Assembly: GCA_900552855.1 (NCBI GenBank)
Contig: USBG01000015.1
Coordinates: 1 to 21,263, forward strand
From: an uncultured Phascolarctobacterium sp.
GTDB lineage: Bacteria > Bacillota > Negativicutes > Acidaminococcales > Acidaminococcaceae
Length of the DNA: 21,263 nt
Direction: 5' to 3'
Part shown: positions 13,251-19,847 of the stretch, one piece after another
How positions within the stretch are numbered: position 1 is the stretch's first letter
Layout: the number at the start of each line of letters is the position of its first letter
Made by a program: the position numbers and the translations under genes
Notes under the pieces: generated by a model
Told to the model about the DNA's origin: nothing
Databases searched by the model: none
What the model saw: the letters and a program-made list of their open reading frames with translations, nothing else

Positions 13251-14246
13251 TTATTTTTTATGCAGGAAGCTCATCATGCCACGCAGCTTTGCGCCAACCT
13301 GCTCAGCCTGAGTTTGAGCTGCTCTACGACGCATTGCATTGAATTGCGGACGACCACATTGGTTTTCCAGCAGCCATTGCTTAGCAAAGGTACCATCCTG
13401 AATCTCCGCCAGAACCTTTTTCATTTCAGCCTTAGTGGCATCAGTAATGATGCGAGAACCAGTCATATAGTCACCATATTCAGCGGTATCAGAAATAGAA
13501 TGATGCATCTTAGCCATACCACCTTCGTAGATAAGGTCCACAATCAGCTTCATTTCGTGGAGACACTCAAAGTATGCACTTTCAGGCTCATAGCCTGCTT
13601 CTACCAGAGTTTCAAAGCCTGCGTTCATCAGAGCACAAACACCGCCGCATAATACAGCTTGTTCACCAAAAAGGTCAGTTTCAGTTTCTTCGCGGAAGGT
13701 GGTTTCTAAAGCACCTGCACGAGTACCACCAATGCCCTTAGCATACGCCAGTGCCAAATCATGTGCCTTACCAGTAGCATTTTGATATGCAGTAACCAGA
13801 ACAGGAACACCACTGCCTTCAACATAGGTACGACGAACCAGATGACCAGGTCCCTTAGGTGCAACCATGAATACGTCTACATCAGCAGGCGGAACGATTT
13901 GACCAAAGTGAATATTAAAGCCATGTGCAAAGGCTAAAGCTTTGCCAGCAGTCAGATTAGGAGCAATATCATTTTTATAGGTTGCTGCTTGTTTTTCATC
14001 AGGAATCAGCATCATGATGACATCAGCAGCCTTTGCTGCATCACTAGCGGTCATAACAGTAAGGCCAGCAGCCTCTGCTTTGGGCCAGGATTTAGAGCCT
14101 TCATAAAGACCAACAACAACCTTTACACCGCTTTCCTGAAGATTCAGTGCATGAGCATGACCTTGAGAACCATAACCAATGATTGCTACAGTTTTGCCTG
14201 CCAGTAATTCTAAATTTGCGTCATTATCATAATACATTTGTACCAT
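13251..14246 (-). CDS. ilvC: Ketol-acid reductoisomerase
   Basis: Class I KARI converts 2-acetolactate or 2-aceto-2-hydroxybutyrate to the dihydroxy acids of valine/leucine and isoleucine synthesis, with NAD(P)H and Mg2+. Visible: the Rossmann motif GYGSQG (24-29), AFAHGFNIHF (His108), VAPKGPGHLVRR, and the metal-binding FREETETDLFGEQAVLCGG (Asp191, Glu195). Length 331 aa is the short class I form. In the cofactor-specificity loop the sequence is GLYEGSKSW, with Tyr48 where many homologues have Arg; the two serines are kept. The start is the ATG at 14246 with AGAGG 8 nt upstream; the GTG at 14255 overlaps that site. Last gene of ilvN-ilvB-ilvC, separated from ilvB by a repeat-rich spacer. Confidence 0.97.
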   Translation of the reverse strand: MVQMYYDNDANLELLAGKTVAIIGYGSQGHAHALNLQESGVKVVVGLYEGSKSWPKAEAAGLTVMTASDAAKAADVIMMLIPDEKQAATYKNDIAPNLTAGKALAFAHGFNIHFGQIVPPADVDVFMVAPKGPGHLVRRTYVEGSGVPVLVTAYQNATGKAHDLALAYAKGIGGTRAGALETTFREETETDLFGEQAVLCGGVCALMNAGFETLVEAGYEPESAYFECLHEMKLIVDLIYEGGMAKMHHSISDTAEYGDYMTGSRIITDATKAEMKKVLAEIQDGTFAKQWLLENQCGRPQFNAMRRRAAQTQAEQVGAKLRGMMSFLHKK

Positions 14247-14264
14247 TGTAAACACCTCTTATAC

Positions 14265-14474
14265 TTTCCCTTATTTTTGCTGCCCTTATATCAGCTCTGA
14301 CCAAGAGCTGATTTTTATAAAAGCATTTTATTTTTGCTGTTCTATTTTATCTACAGCTTTTTTATTTCCCTTATTTTCTTAATATAGCTCGGACCAGGAG
14401 CTACCAAAGCTATAAGCCTTTTGGCTTAAATTTGCTGCTTTATATTTTTCTATGCAGCTTTTTCTTTCCCTTAT
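14265..14474 (-). repeat. Two 100-bp tandem units plus partial third in the ilvB-ilvC spacer
   Basis: TTTCCCTTAT (+ strand) occurs at 14265, 14365 and 14465, so the period is exactly 100 bp. Each full unit also holds AGCTC-N7-GAGCT (14293-14309 and 14386-14402) with a shared GACCA loop core, and a second stem: GCTGT/ACAGC (14336-14340, 14353-14357) in one unit and GCTGC/GCAGC (14434-14438, 14454-14458) in the other. The C-G to T-A change in that stem is compensatory. Both stems are followed on the + strand by T-rich sequence, but transcription here is leftward, so they are not terminators of the operon. The third copy of the 10-mer ends just after the ilvB stop, and the first leads into the ilvC ribosome binding site. 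Role unknown. Confidence 0.85.
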
Positions 14475-14482
14475 CTTATGAC

Positions 14483-16144
14483 TTAGGTCTTTGCTACCTT
14501 AACAAAGTCATCTACTACTGCACCTGGAGCAACCATTGGCTCTACCAAATCACCCTGCTGAATAACTGCTTCAATCAAAAACGGTACAGGAGAATCTTGA
14601 GCTTTTTTCAACGCTGCTTTAAATTCCTCGCAGGTTGTAGCTCTTACGCCAGCGCCGCCACAGGCCTCTGCAAAGCTGATAAAATCAAAATCACTCAAGA
14701 TAGTAGATGAATAACGACCGTTGTAGAATAATTGCTGCCATTGGCGGACCATGCCTAAACAGCTATTGTTTACTACTACGCTAATGAGTCTCTTGCCCTC
14801 ACGCTGAGCAGTAAACATTTCCATACCAGTCATCTTAAAGCCACCATCACCGCTAATGCTAACAACCTGACTTTCCTTAGCAGCAAAGGCTGCACCAACT
14901 GCTGCCGGAAGGCCAAAGCCCATAGTACCGCAGCCACCTGATGTCAGATGATGACGAGGCTTGTCAACAACTAAGTTTTGTGCTGCCCACATCTGATTTT
15001 GACCAACATCAGTTACGTAGACAGTATCATTATCAAGAGTAGTGCTCATATATTTCATCAGCCATGGGGCTGTCAGGCGTTCTCCTGAAAGCAAGCTTCT
15101 ATCTTCTGTTGCATCCCATGCTCTGATTGTTTCCCACCACTGCTTATGCTCTGCTTCCTTGACCAGAGGAAGCAGCTTAGCTACATTAGTTTTCACATCA
15201 CCCATAAGGGGGAGTGCTGCAGCTACATTTTTATCAAATTCAGTAGGATCAATATCTAACTGAATGATTGTTTTATGACCAACATAACGGCTTCTATCAC
15301 CAGTTACACGATCACTAAAGCGGCTTCCTGCTACAATCAGCAGGTCTGCTTTTGCTACCGCCATATTAGAGGCTATATGTCCATGCATACCTGTAAGACC
15401 AAGTGAATTTTTATGAGAACCAGGAAATACACCTAAGCCCATCAAAGTACTAACCACAGGAAGATCTGCTTTTTCAGCCAATGCTAACAGCTCTTTTTCT
15501 GCTCCGCTGTTTATAGCACCACCGCCTACTAAAAGGACTGGATTCTTTGCATTATTCAATGCTTCTGCTGCCTTTTCTAAAGCATCTGCTTCAGCTGCTT
15601 CTCTTTTTATTTCTACCGCAGCCTCTGCTTCAACCCATTCAATCTCTTCTACCTGAATACTGCTAGGAATATCTACTAGTACAGGTCCAGGACGGCCCTC
15701 CTTCGCCAGAGCGAAGGCTTTACGTAAAGCTGGAAGCAGCTCGCTGCCCTTGCGGACCATAATGTTATATTTGGTGATTGGCATTGTCACACCAACAATA
15801 TCGATTTCCTGGAAGGAATCTCTGCCAAGCATACTTACAGCAACCTGACCTGTAATTGCTACTAGCGGAACAGAATCAAGATAAGCCGTTGCCAAACCCG
15901 TTACAATGTTGGTTGCACCAGGACCGGAGGTTGCTATGCAGAAACCGGTTTTGCCACTAGCTCTGGAATAACCATCAGCCGCGTGGATTGCGCCTTGTTC
16001 ATGAGCAGTAAGCACTGTTTTAAGTGGAGAATCATAAAGCGCATCAAATAGGGGAATTACTGCGCCGCCAGGATAACCAAAGGCTGCATCTACCCCCTGC
16101 TCAAGGAGCACCTTTACTATGGCTTGAGAGCCCTTCAACTTCAT
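14483..16144 (-). CDS. ilvB: Acetolactate synthase, large (catalytic) subunit
   Basis: A thiamine-diphosphate enzyme that condenses two pyruvates, or pyruvate and 2-oxobutyrate, as the first common step to branched-chain amino acids. It is 553 aa with the three TPP-enzyme domains: catalytic Glu49 in TAHEQGA; the FAD-type central domain with VLLVGGGA (203-210) and VAGSRFSDRVTG; and the C-terminal TPP site GDGGFKM (432-438) to NNSCLG (459-464), with QNQMWAAQ (382-389). MLGRDSFQEID (105-115), the region around the herbicide-contact sites, marks it as anabolic AHAS and not catabolic AlsS. The ATG at 16144 has a GGAG-rich site. It starts 13 nt after ilvN and ends 236 nt before ilvC. Confidence 0.96.
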   Translation of the reverse strand: MKLKGSQAIVKVLLEQGVDAAFGYPGGAVIPLFDALYDSPLKTVLTAHEQGAIHAADGYSRASGKTGFCIATSGPGATNIVTGLATAYLDSVPLVAITGQVAVSMLGRDSFQEIDIVGVTMPITKYNIMVRKGSELLPALRKAFALAKEGRPGPVLVDIPSSIQVEEIEWVEAEAAVEIKREAAEADALEKAAEALNNAKNPVLLVGGGAINSGAEKELLALAEKADLPVVSTLMGLGVFPGSHKNSLGLTGMHGHIASNMAVAKADLLIVAGSRFSDRVTGDRSRYVGHKTIIQLDIDPTEFDKNVAAALPLMGDVKTNVAKLLPLVKEAEHKQWWETIRAWDATEDRSLLSGERLTAPWLMKYMSTTLDNDTVYVTDVGQNQMWAAQNLVVDKPRHHLTSGGCGTMGFGLPAAVGAAFAAKESQVVSISGDGGFKMTGMEMFTAQREGKRLISVVVNNSCLGMVRQWQQLFYNGRYSSTILSDFDFISFAEACGGAGVRATTCEEFKAALKKAQDSPVPFLIEAVIQQGDLVEPMVAPGAVVDDFVKVAKT

Positions 16145-16157
16145 CTATGTGCCCTCC

Positions 16158-16376
16158 TTAAGCTACGTTTACGGAAACAACTGCAACCTGCTTTGCTAAA
16201 AGCTTAGCAACCTGAGCTGCCGCCATATCTGTTAATTCAATTTCTAATTGCAGCTTATCTGCCATCGCGTCCATATGTAAGGAACGAACCTGAGCACCTT
16301 GCTTAGACAACACTCTTAACACTCTCGGTAATAAAGTTTCATCATTCATGCCAGTTACAAATACCTTTTCAAACAT
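16158..16376 (-). CDS. Acetolactate synthase, small regulatory subunit (single ACT domain, IlvM-like)
   Basis: A 72-aa protein made of one ACT domain: FEKVFVTGMNDETLLPRVLRVLSKQG, then VRSLHMDAMADKLQLEIELTD, and a last helix plus strand. It should bind IlvB, stimulate it and possibly mediate feedback control by a branched-chain amino acid. It lacks the second domain of typical IlvN/IlvH (about 160 aa) and is closer in size to enterobacterial IlvM. I chose the ATG at 16376 with GGAGG 8 nt upstream; the TTG at 16391 overlaps that site. First gene after the T-box terminator, 13 nt before ilvB. It could also be annotated as a generic ACT-domain protein. Confidence 0.85.
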   Translation of the reverse strand: MFEKVFVTGMNDETLLPRVLRVLSKQGAQVRSLHMDAMADKLQLEIELTDMAAAQVAKLLAKQVAVVSVNVA

Positions 16377-16444
16377 TTTCTTATCCTCCAAAATCTTGCT
16401 TAATTTTTGATGGATTAAATATGGGGGCGTAGGCTCGTAAGCTA

Positions 16445-16482
16445 AATAAAAAACGCCCCTGCATACACATATGCAGGGGCGT
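16445..16482 (-). terminator. T-box-controlled terminator of the ilv leader
   Basis: On the - strand ACGCCCCTGCATA (16482-16470) pairs perfectly with TATGCAGGGGCGT (16465-16453), 13 bp with a 4-nt loop, followed by TTTTTTATTT. It is the off-state of the T-box, about 70 nt ahead of ilvN. Confidence 0.95.
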
Positions 16483-16709
16483 ATAAAATACGCGGTACCA
16501 CCCTAATTTATTACTTAGCACCAGTCCATCAACCGGCTCAGAAATAACGCATCTGTTGCGCATCAGTCTACTTGTTAAACTTTCGCTGACGAGTTCATGG
16601 GTGATTTAATCAATAAGACTTTGTACCGGCTCGCACCAAACACCGACTCTCTGAAACTTGGTTCTTATCTTTGTTCCCAATCATAACCTTTATGGGTCAA
16701 TTTGAAATT
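16445..16709 (-). promoter_or_regulatory. T-box leader, isoleucine specifier likely
   Basis: A tRNA-sensing riboswitch. The T-box sequence AGGGTGGTACCGCG is at 16504-16491 on the - strand. Stem I carries AGAGAGTCGGTG and GGTGCGAGCCGGT. In the specifier loop, between ATAAGA/TCTTAT and the lower GGG/CCC pairing, the codon ATC (16605-16603) is followed by the conserved A; this reads isoleucine. The antiterminator can form by AGGG pairing with CCCT and GCGTAT with ATACGC around the TGGTACC bulge, and it overlaps the terminator's 5' arm. Uncharged tRNA-Ile should thus switch on ilvN-ilvB-ilvC. Confidence 0.93.
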
Positions 16710-16715
16710 ACTGTT

Positions 16716-16744
16716 ACTATACTCCTATTTTTTATGCTTGTCAA
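16716..16744 (-). promoter_or_regulatory. Promoter of the ilv T-box operon
   Basis: On the - strand consensus TTGACA (16744-16739) and TATAGT (16721-16716) are 17 bp apart. The predicted start is near 16709, at the foot of T-box stem I. Confidence 0.9.
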
Positions 16745-16985
16745 CACTTTTTTAGAAAAAATTTAGCGTTTTGTTAAAATTTTCTCTAAAACGGACAAAA
16801 TCCAGTTTTTTGTTCACTGTTCAAGGACATTTTCAGATAATTCCAACTTTGCCTACTAAATACAGTACAAAAAGACCGTTGTTTTACATTTTGTCCACAA
16901 AGCTAAACCGTACATTTTTTACACTTTATGCAATAAAAGCATTCTAACAGAATGATATGTAATTACAGTTTAATCTAATATAAAG
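16745..16985. other. Upstream region of the ilv promoter, no gene
   Basis: AT-rich sequence with no coding region. CATTTTCAGATAATT (16828-16842) differs at two positions from the CodY consensus AATTTTCWGAAAATT and lies about 85 bp upstream of the -35; this is weak. GGACAAAA (16793-16800) and TTTTGTCC (16889-16896) form a distant 8-bp inverted repeat. Confidence 0.35.
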
Positions 16986-17029
16986 CAAAAAATCGCCTAA
17001 GCTGCATATTAAAATGCAAACTTAAGCGA
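16986..17029 (-). terminator. Terminator of the UxaE-like gene
   Basis: On the - strand TCGCTTAAG (17029-17021) pairs with CTTAGGCGA (17001-16993), extended inside by TGCAT/ATGCA, and followed by TTTTTTG. It starts about 20 nt past the stop. Confidence 0.88.
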
Positions 17030-17049
17030 CTTTATTTTTAATCAAATAA

Positions 17050-18417
17050 TTAAAGTTTTTTCAGGAACTCACCAACAGTTTTATGTACAGCTTCTGCATA
17101 AGACTCATGATTCAGCTCCAGGAAGCCTTTAACACTACCTGCCAGATTTGCCTCTTTAGGACTGAGAATCTTTTTATAGCTAGTAGCAAATGTCTTATAA
17201 ACATCCATATCCTCAAATGCTTCTACACCAACAGCCTCAGTACCAATAGCTTCAGCAATTTTCTTAAAGAGACGCTGATCCTTCTGTGCAATTAGCTTTA
17301 CAGCCTCCATCCACAGAACGTTATTCAGCTTGAAGTGTACCTTACCCTTCAAGGCCTTCATAGCAACAGCAGGCTCCTCCATAAATTCAGCATTACAGAA
17401 GCTCAGACGATAACCAAAGGTGTCAGCAATTTCGCAATGCAGCTTCAGATTAGCATTCATAGCCTCGCTATCCTTCAAAGGATCAAGACATACAGATGTA
17501 ACCTTAATGCCATTACGCTGCATTTCGTTAGCAATCAGGTAGTGCTCCTGCGGAGTAAGTACCTTGCCAGGCTTGGACAGAGACAGCTCAAAATCAATCT
17601 CCCAAGGAGTATTTTTCAGATAGTTGTTGTAGATGTCCTGAACATGCATAATTGCTTCGCCATATTCCAGAACAATGCGCTGCAGCTGTTCCTCAGTAAA
17701 GCTGAGCTTGCTATTGCCAACTTTAAATTCAACCTTAAGATAGGAAGCATTTAATGCCGCACGGAAGGTTTCGTTGAACTCTTCAAAGCGTTTATTAACA
17801 GCCTCTGCAGACATTTTTTCAATATCAAGATTAATTTTATCACTGCAGTCAAAGCCAATCATGCTGTAGCCATAAAGCAAAGCTTTAACAATTTCTTCCT
17901 CGGTTTTCAGACCAGCAGCATTAGCACCATAGCCTTCCTTGTAACCCTTCTCTAAAATACCCCAGGTAGCAGTATCAACAGCCTCCAAAAAGTTACGCTC
18001 TAAAGCTGCGCTATCCGCAGGAGTATAGTCAACAAGTACGGGTTTTAGCTGACGTTTAGCAAACAAATCAGATACATGTGCTCCAGCTTCACCTAACCAG
18101 TCACTAAAACCAACACTAGTACCCTTAGTACCACATGCAGTAGGAGCTGCCCATTTAACCAAGCGACGTACTAAAGCCGCATTATTAGCATTCATAGGCA
18201 TAACATCAACCTGAATACCATTAACTTCATCAGTACCATCTACAATCCATTTTTGAGCTGCTGCTTCCTCACCCTGTACAGCTCTTGCAAGGCACTTACC
18301 ATCCTGAGTCTCAACTAATGCCAGCCAACCGCCGGGAATCTCGCTCAAAGAGTTTTTTATAATTCTTCCTGCTGCTTCATCTAAAGCAGTCATTGCTAAC
18401 GCTTGTTTTATTGCCAT
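17050..18417 (-). CDS. UxaE-like protein (tagaturonate/fructuronate epimerase family)
   Basis: A 455-aa protein resembling UxaE, the TIM-barrel epimerase that interconverts D-tagaturonate and D-fructuronate in galacturonate use. The resemblance rests on GTKGTSVGFSDWLGEAGAH (96-114), aligning with the family's GTK-x-SFGFGDRLG-x-ATPGH, and on TATWGILEKGYKEGYGANA followed by LKTEEEI and GYSMIGFDCSD (about 149-193). The Asp and final His of the first block remain, but GDR has become SDW and ATPGH has become EAGAH, so activity may differ. The C-terminal half has typical barrel segments (KVTSVCLDPL, KLHCEIADTFGYRLSFCNAE). The ATG at 18417 has GGAGG 9 nt upstream. No uronate pathway gene is nearby. 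I know the family by motif memory only; the enzyme function is uncertain. Confidence 0.6.
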   Translation of the reverse strand: MAIKQALAMTALDEAAGRIIKNSLSEIPGGWLALVETQDGKCLARAVQGEEAAAQKWIVDGTDEVNGIQVDVMPMNANNAALVRRLVKWAAPTACGTKGTSVGFSDWLGEAGAHVSDLFAKRQLKPVLVDYTPADSAALERNFLEAVDTATWGILEKGYKEGYGANAAGLKTEEEIVKALLYGYSMIGFDCSDKINLDIEKMSAEAVNKRFEEFNETFRAALNASYLKVEFKVGNSKLSFTEEQLQRIVLEYGEAIMHVQDIYNNYLKNTPWEIDFELSLSKPGKVLTPQEHYLIANEMQRNGIKVTSVCLDPLKDSEAMNANLKLHCEIADTFGYRLSFCNAEFMEEPAVAMKALKGKVHFKLNNVLWMEAVKLIAQKDQRLFKKIAEAIGTEAVGVEAFEDMDVYKTFATSYKKILSPKEANLAGSVKGFLELNHESYAEAVHKTVGEFLKKL

Positions 18418-18451
18418 GCTTTTTAGCCTCCATAAATTTATTCATACTTAT

Positions 18452-18494
18452 ATTATCTCTAAAAATCACTAGTAAAGCAAGTATAAACTTGCTT
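18452..18494 (-). promoter_or_regulatory. Promoter of the UxaE-like gene with an operator-like palindrome
   Basis: On the - strand TTGCTT (18480-18475) and GATAAT (18457-18452) are 17 bp apart. A perfect 8-bp inverted repeat AAGCAAGT-ATAA-ACTTGCTT (18475-18494) covers the -35 element, the position of a repressor site. No regulator gene is adjacent. Confidence 0.65.
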
Positions 18495-18590
18495 CTTCTA
18501 TAGGAAAAAATCTGTTTATATGTAAATAAGGGATTATTTATACATATTTTACATGTACTTAACACTAAATATATGATTTTTTCCATAAAG

Positions 18591-18738
18591 TTATCAACAT
18601 TATTCACACACTTATCCACAGATTTTGTGCATAACTTCAGGATATCCACTAGTTATCCACGGAGTTAATTTTGAAAAAATGGCTTAAATTGGTTACTTTT
18701 CAGAAATTATCAACATGTTATACACATTCTGTGGATAA
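18591..18738. promoter_or_regulatory. Cluster of DnaA boxes (oriC-like or DnaA-titration locus)
   Basis: Five sites match TTATNCACA: 18600-18608 (+), 18612-18620 (+), 18626-18634 (-), 18718-18726 (+) and 18730-18738 (-). Four more have one mismatch: 18591-18599, 18653-18661 and 18707-18715 on +, and 18857-18865 on - just outside. Nine boxes within about 275 bp is far above chance. The flank at 18521-18590 is very AT-rich and could unwind. The stretch 18418-18955 holds no gene; two short reading frames there run through the boxes and lack ribosome binding sites. dnaA, dnaN and rpmH are not in the window, so oriC status is open. Confidence 0.85.
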
Positions 18739-18902
18739 CTTTTTCAACAAACTCTACTATATTTCCACAACACAATATATAGTTTTCCTCTGTTCCTGTT
18801 GCAAGTTTAAACAACTAGAGAAAACCAAACATTTTATCAGTATTTTTCAGTATTCTAGTGGATAAAATCATATTTTTAATAAGTTTATTTTCAGCTTCTG
18901 TC

Positions 18903-18937
18903 AAAAAGAAAAAGCGTAGACTTTTCTACATCTACGC
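18903..18937 (-). terminator. Terminator of fsr-rarD
   Basis: On the - strand GCGTAGA (18937-18931) pairs with TCTACGC (18920-18914) around a 10-nt loop, followed by TTTTTCTTTTTGA. It is 19 nt past the rarD stop. Confidence 0.88.
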
Positions 18938-18955
18938 CTTAACAAATTTAGTATC

Positions 18956-19840
18956 TTATTTTTTTCTTATCTGTGACCAACTAAAAAACAATAACCCCAT
19001 CCAAATACAGCCAAAAGCCATTAAATGAGTACTGCTAAATGGTTCATTATAAATAAATACGCCTACTAATAATGCAATTGTAGGTGACAAATACTGAATA
19101 AAGCCATGAATTGTAAGCGGCAGCATTCTGGAACATTGGGTAAACAGCAGCAGTGGTGTTGCTGTGGCTATACCTGCACCAACAAGCAGTCCAATAGTAT
19201 CTGGACTTGCAGTGTAGTAGGCAGAGCTATAGCCTAATTTATAGATATAATAAAAAGCTGCAGGTGACATAATCAGGGTTTCTAGCATGATTGTAGTAAA
19301 CGAAGAAGCCACAATAATTTTTTTAAGCAATCCATAAATAGCAAAGCTTAATGCAAGACTGACAGAAACCCATGGCAGACTGCCATTTTTTATAATCATA
19401 ATGCTAATACCTGCAACAGCCCATAAAACGGCAATTAACTGCATCTTTTCTAAGCGTTCCTTAAGAAAAATAACGCCAAAAATAATACTAACTAATGGAT
19501 TAATATAATATCCCATACTAGTTTCAACTATTCTTCCATCACTTACTGCCCAAATATAAAGTCCCCAATTAAAGCTTATTGTGATTGCTGCTAGTATAAG
19601 TCTAAAGCCAGTACTAAAACTACTAAAAATATCCTTAGTTTCTGTTATGAAGCCCCTTAATTTTCCAGTAAATAATAATATTATGCCTACAAATACTACA
19701 GACCATATAAATCTATTGGCCAATACTTCTAATGGAGCAACCTCATGTAAATTTTTCCAATAAATAGGAAGCATGCCCCAAAGTAAATAAGCTCCAATGC
19801 CGTATAAAATACCTTGTCTTATATTTTTTTCATTATCCAT
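18956..19840 (-). CDS. rarD: RarD family EamA transporter
   Basis: A 294-aa membrane protein of the drug/metabolite transporter superfamily with ten predicted helices in two EamA repeats. The RarD signature at the N-terminus is RQGILYGIGAYLLWGMLPIYWK, followed by PLEVLANRFIWSVVFVGIIL; the second half has QYLSPTIALLVGVFIYNEPF. The name comes from an old chloramphenicol-sensitivity association; the natural substrate is not known. The ATG at 19840 is 7 nt after the upstream MFS gene's stop, with GAGGTGAT inside that gene's end, so the two form an operon. Confidence 0.93.
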   Translation of the reverse strand: MDNEKNIRQGILYGIGAYLLWGMLPIYWKNLHEVAPLEVLANRFIWSVVFVGIILLFTGKLRGFITETKDIFSSFSTGFRLILAAITISFNWGLYIWAVSDGRIVETSMGYYINPLVSIIFGVIFLKERLEKMQLIAVLWAVAGISIMIIKNGSLPWVSVSLALSFAIYGLLKKIIVASSFTTIMLETLIMSPAAFYYIYKLGYSSAYYTASPDTIGLLVGAGIATATPLLLFTQCSRMLPLTIHGFIQYLSPTIALLVGVFIYNEPFSSTHLMAFGCIWMGLLFFSWSQIRKK

Positions 19841-19847
19841 AACTAAA

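Noticed and set aside
14293..14320. + strand intrinsic terminator (AGCTC stem plus TTTTT)
   Set aside because: It looks like a terminator on the + strand, but no + strand gene precedes it, and it is part of the tandem repeat transcribed leftward.
16381..16563. 60-codon - strand reading frame
   Set aside because: It runs through the T-box sequence and terminator of the ilv leader.
18377..18865. Short reading frames on both strands in the gap before rarD
   Set aside because: They span the DnaA boxes and promoter, lack ribosome binding sites and have no recognisable content.
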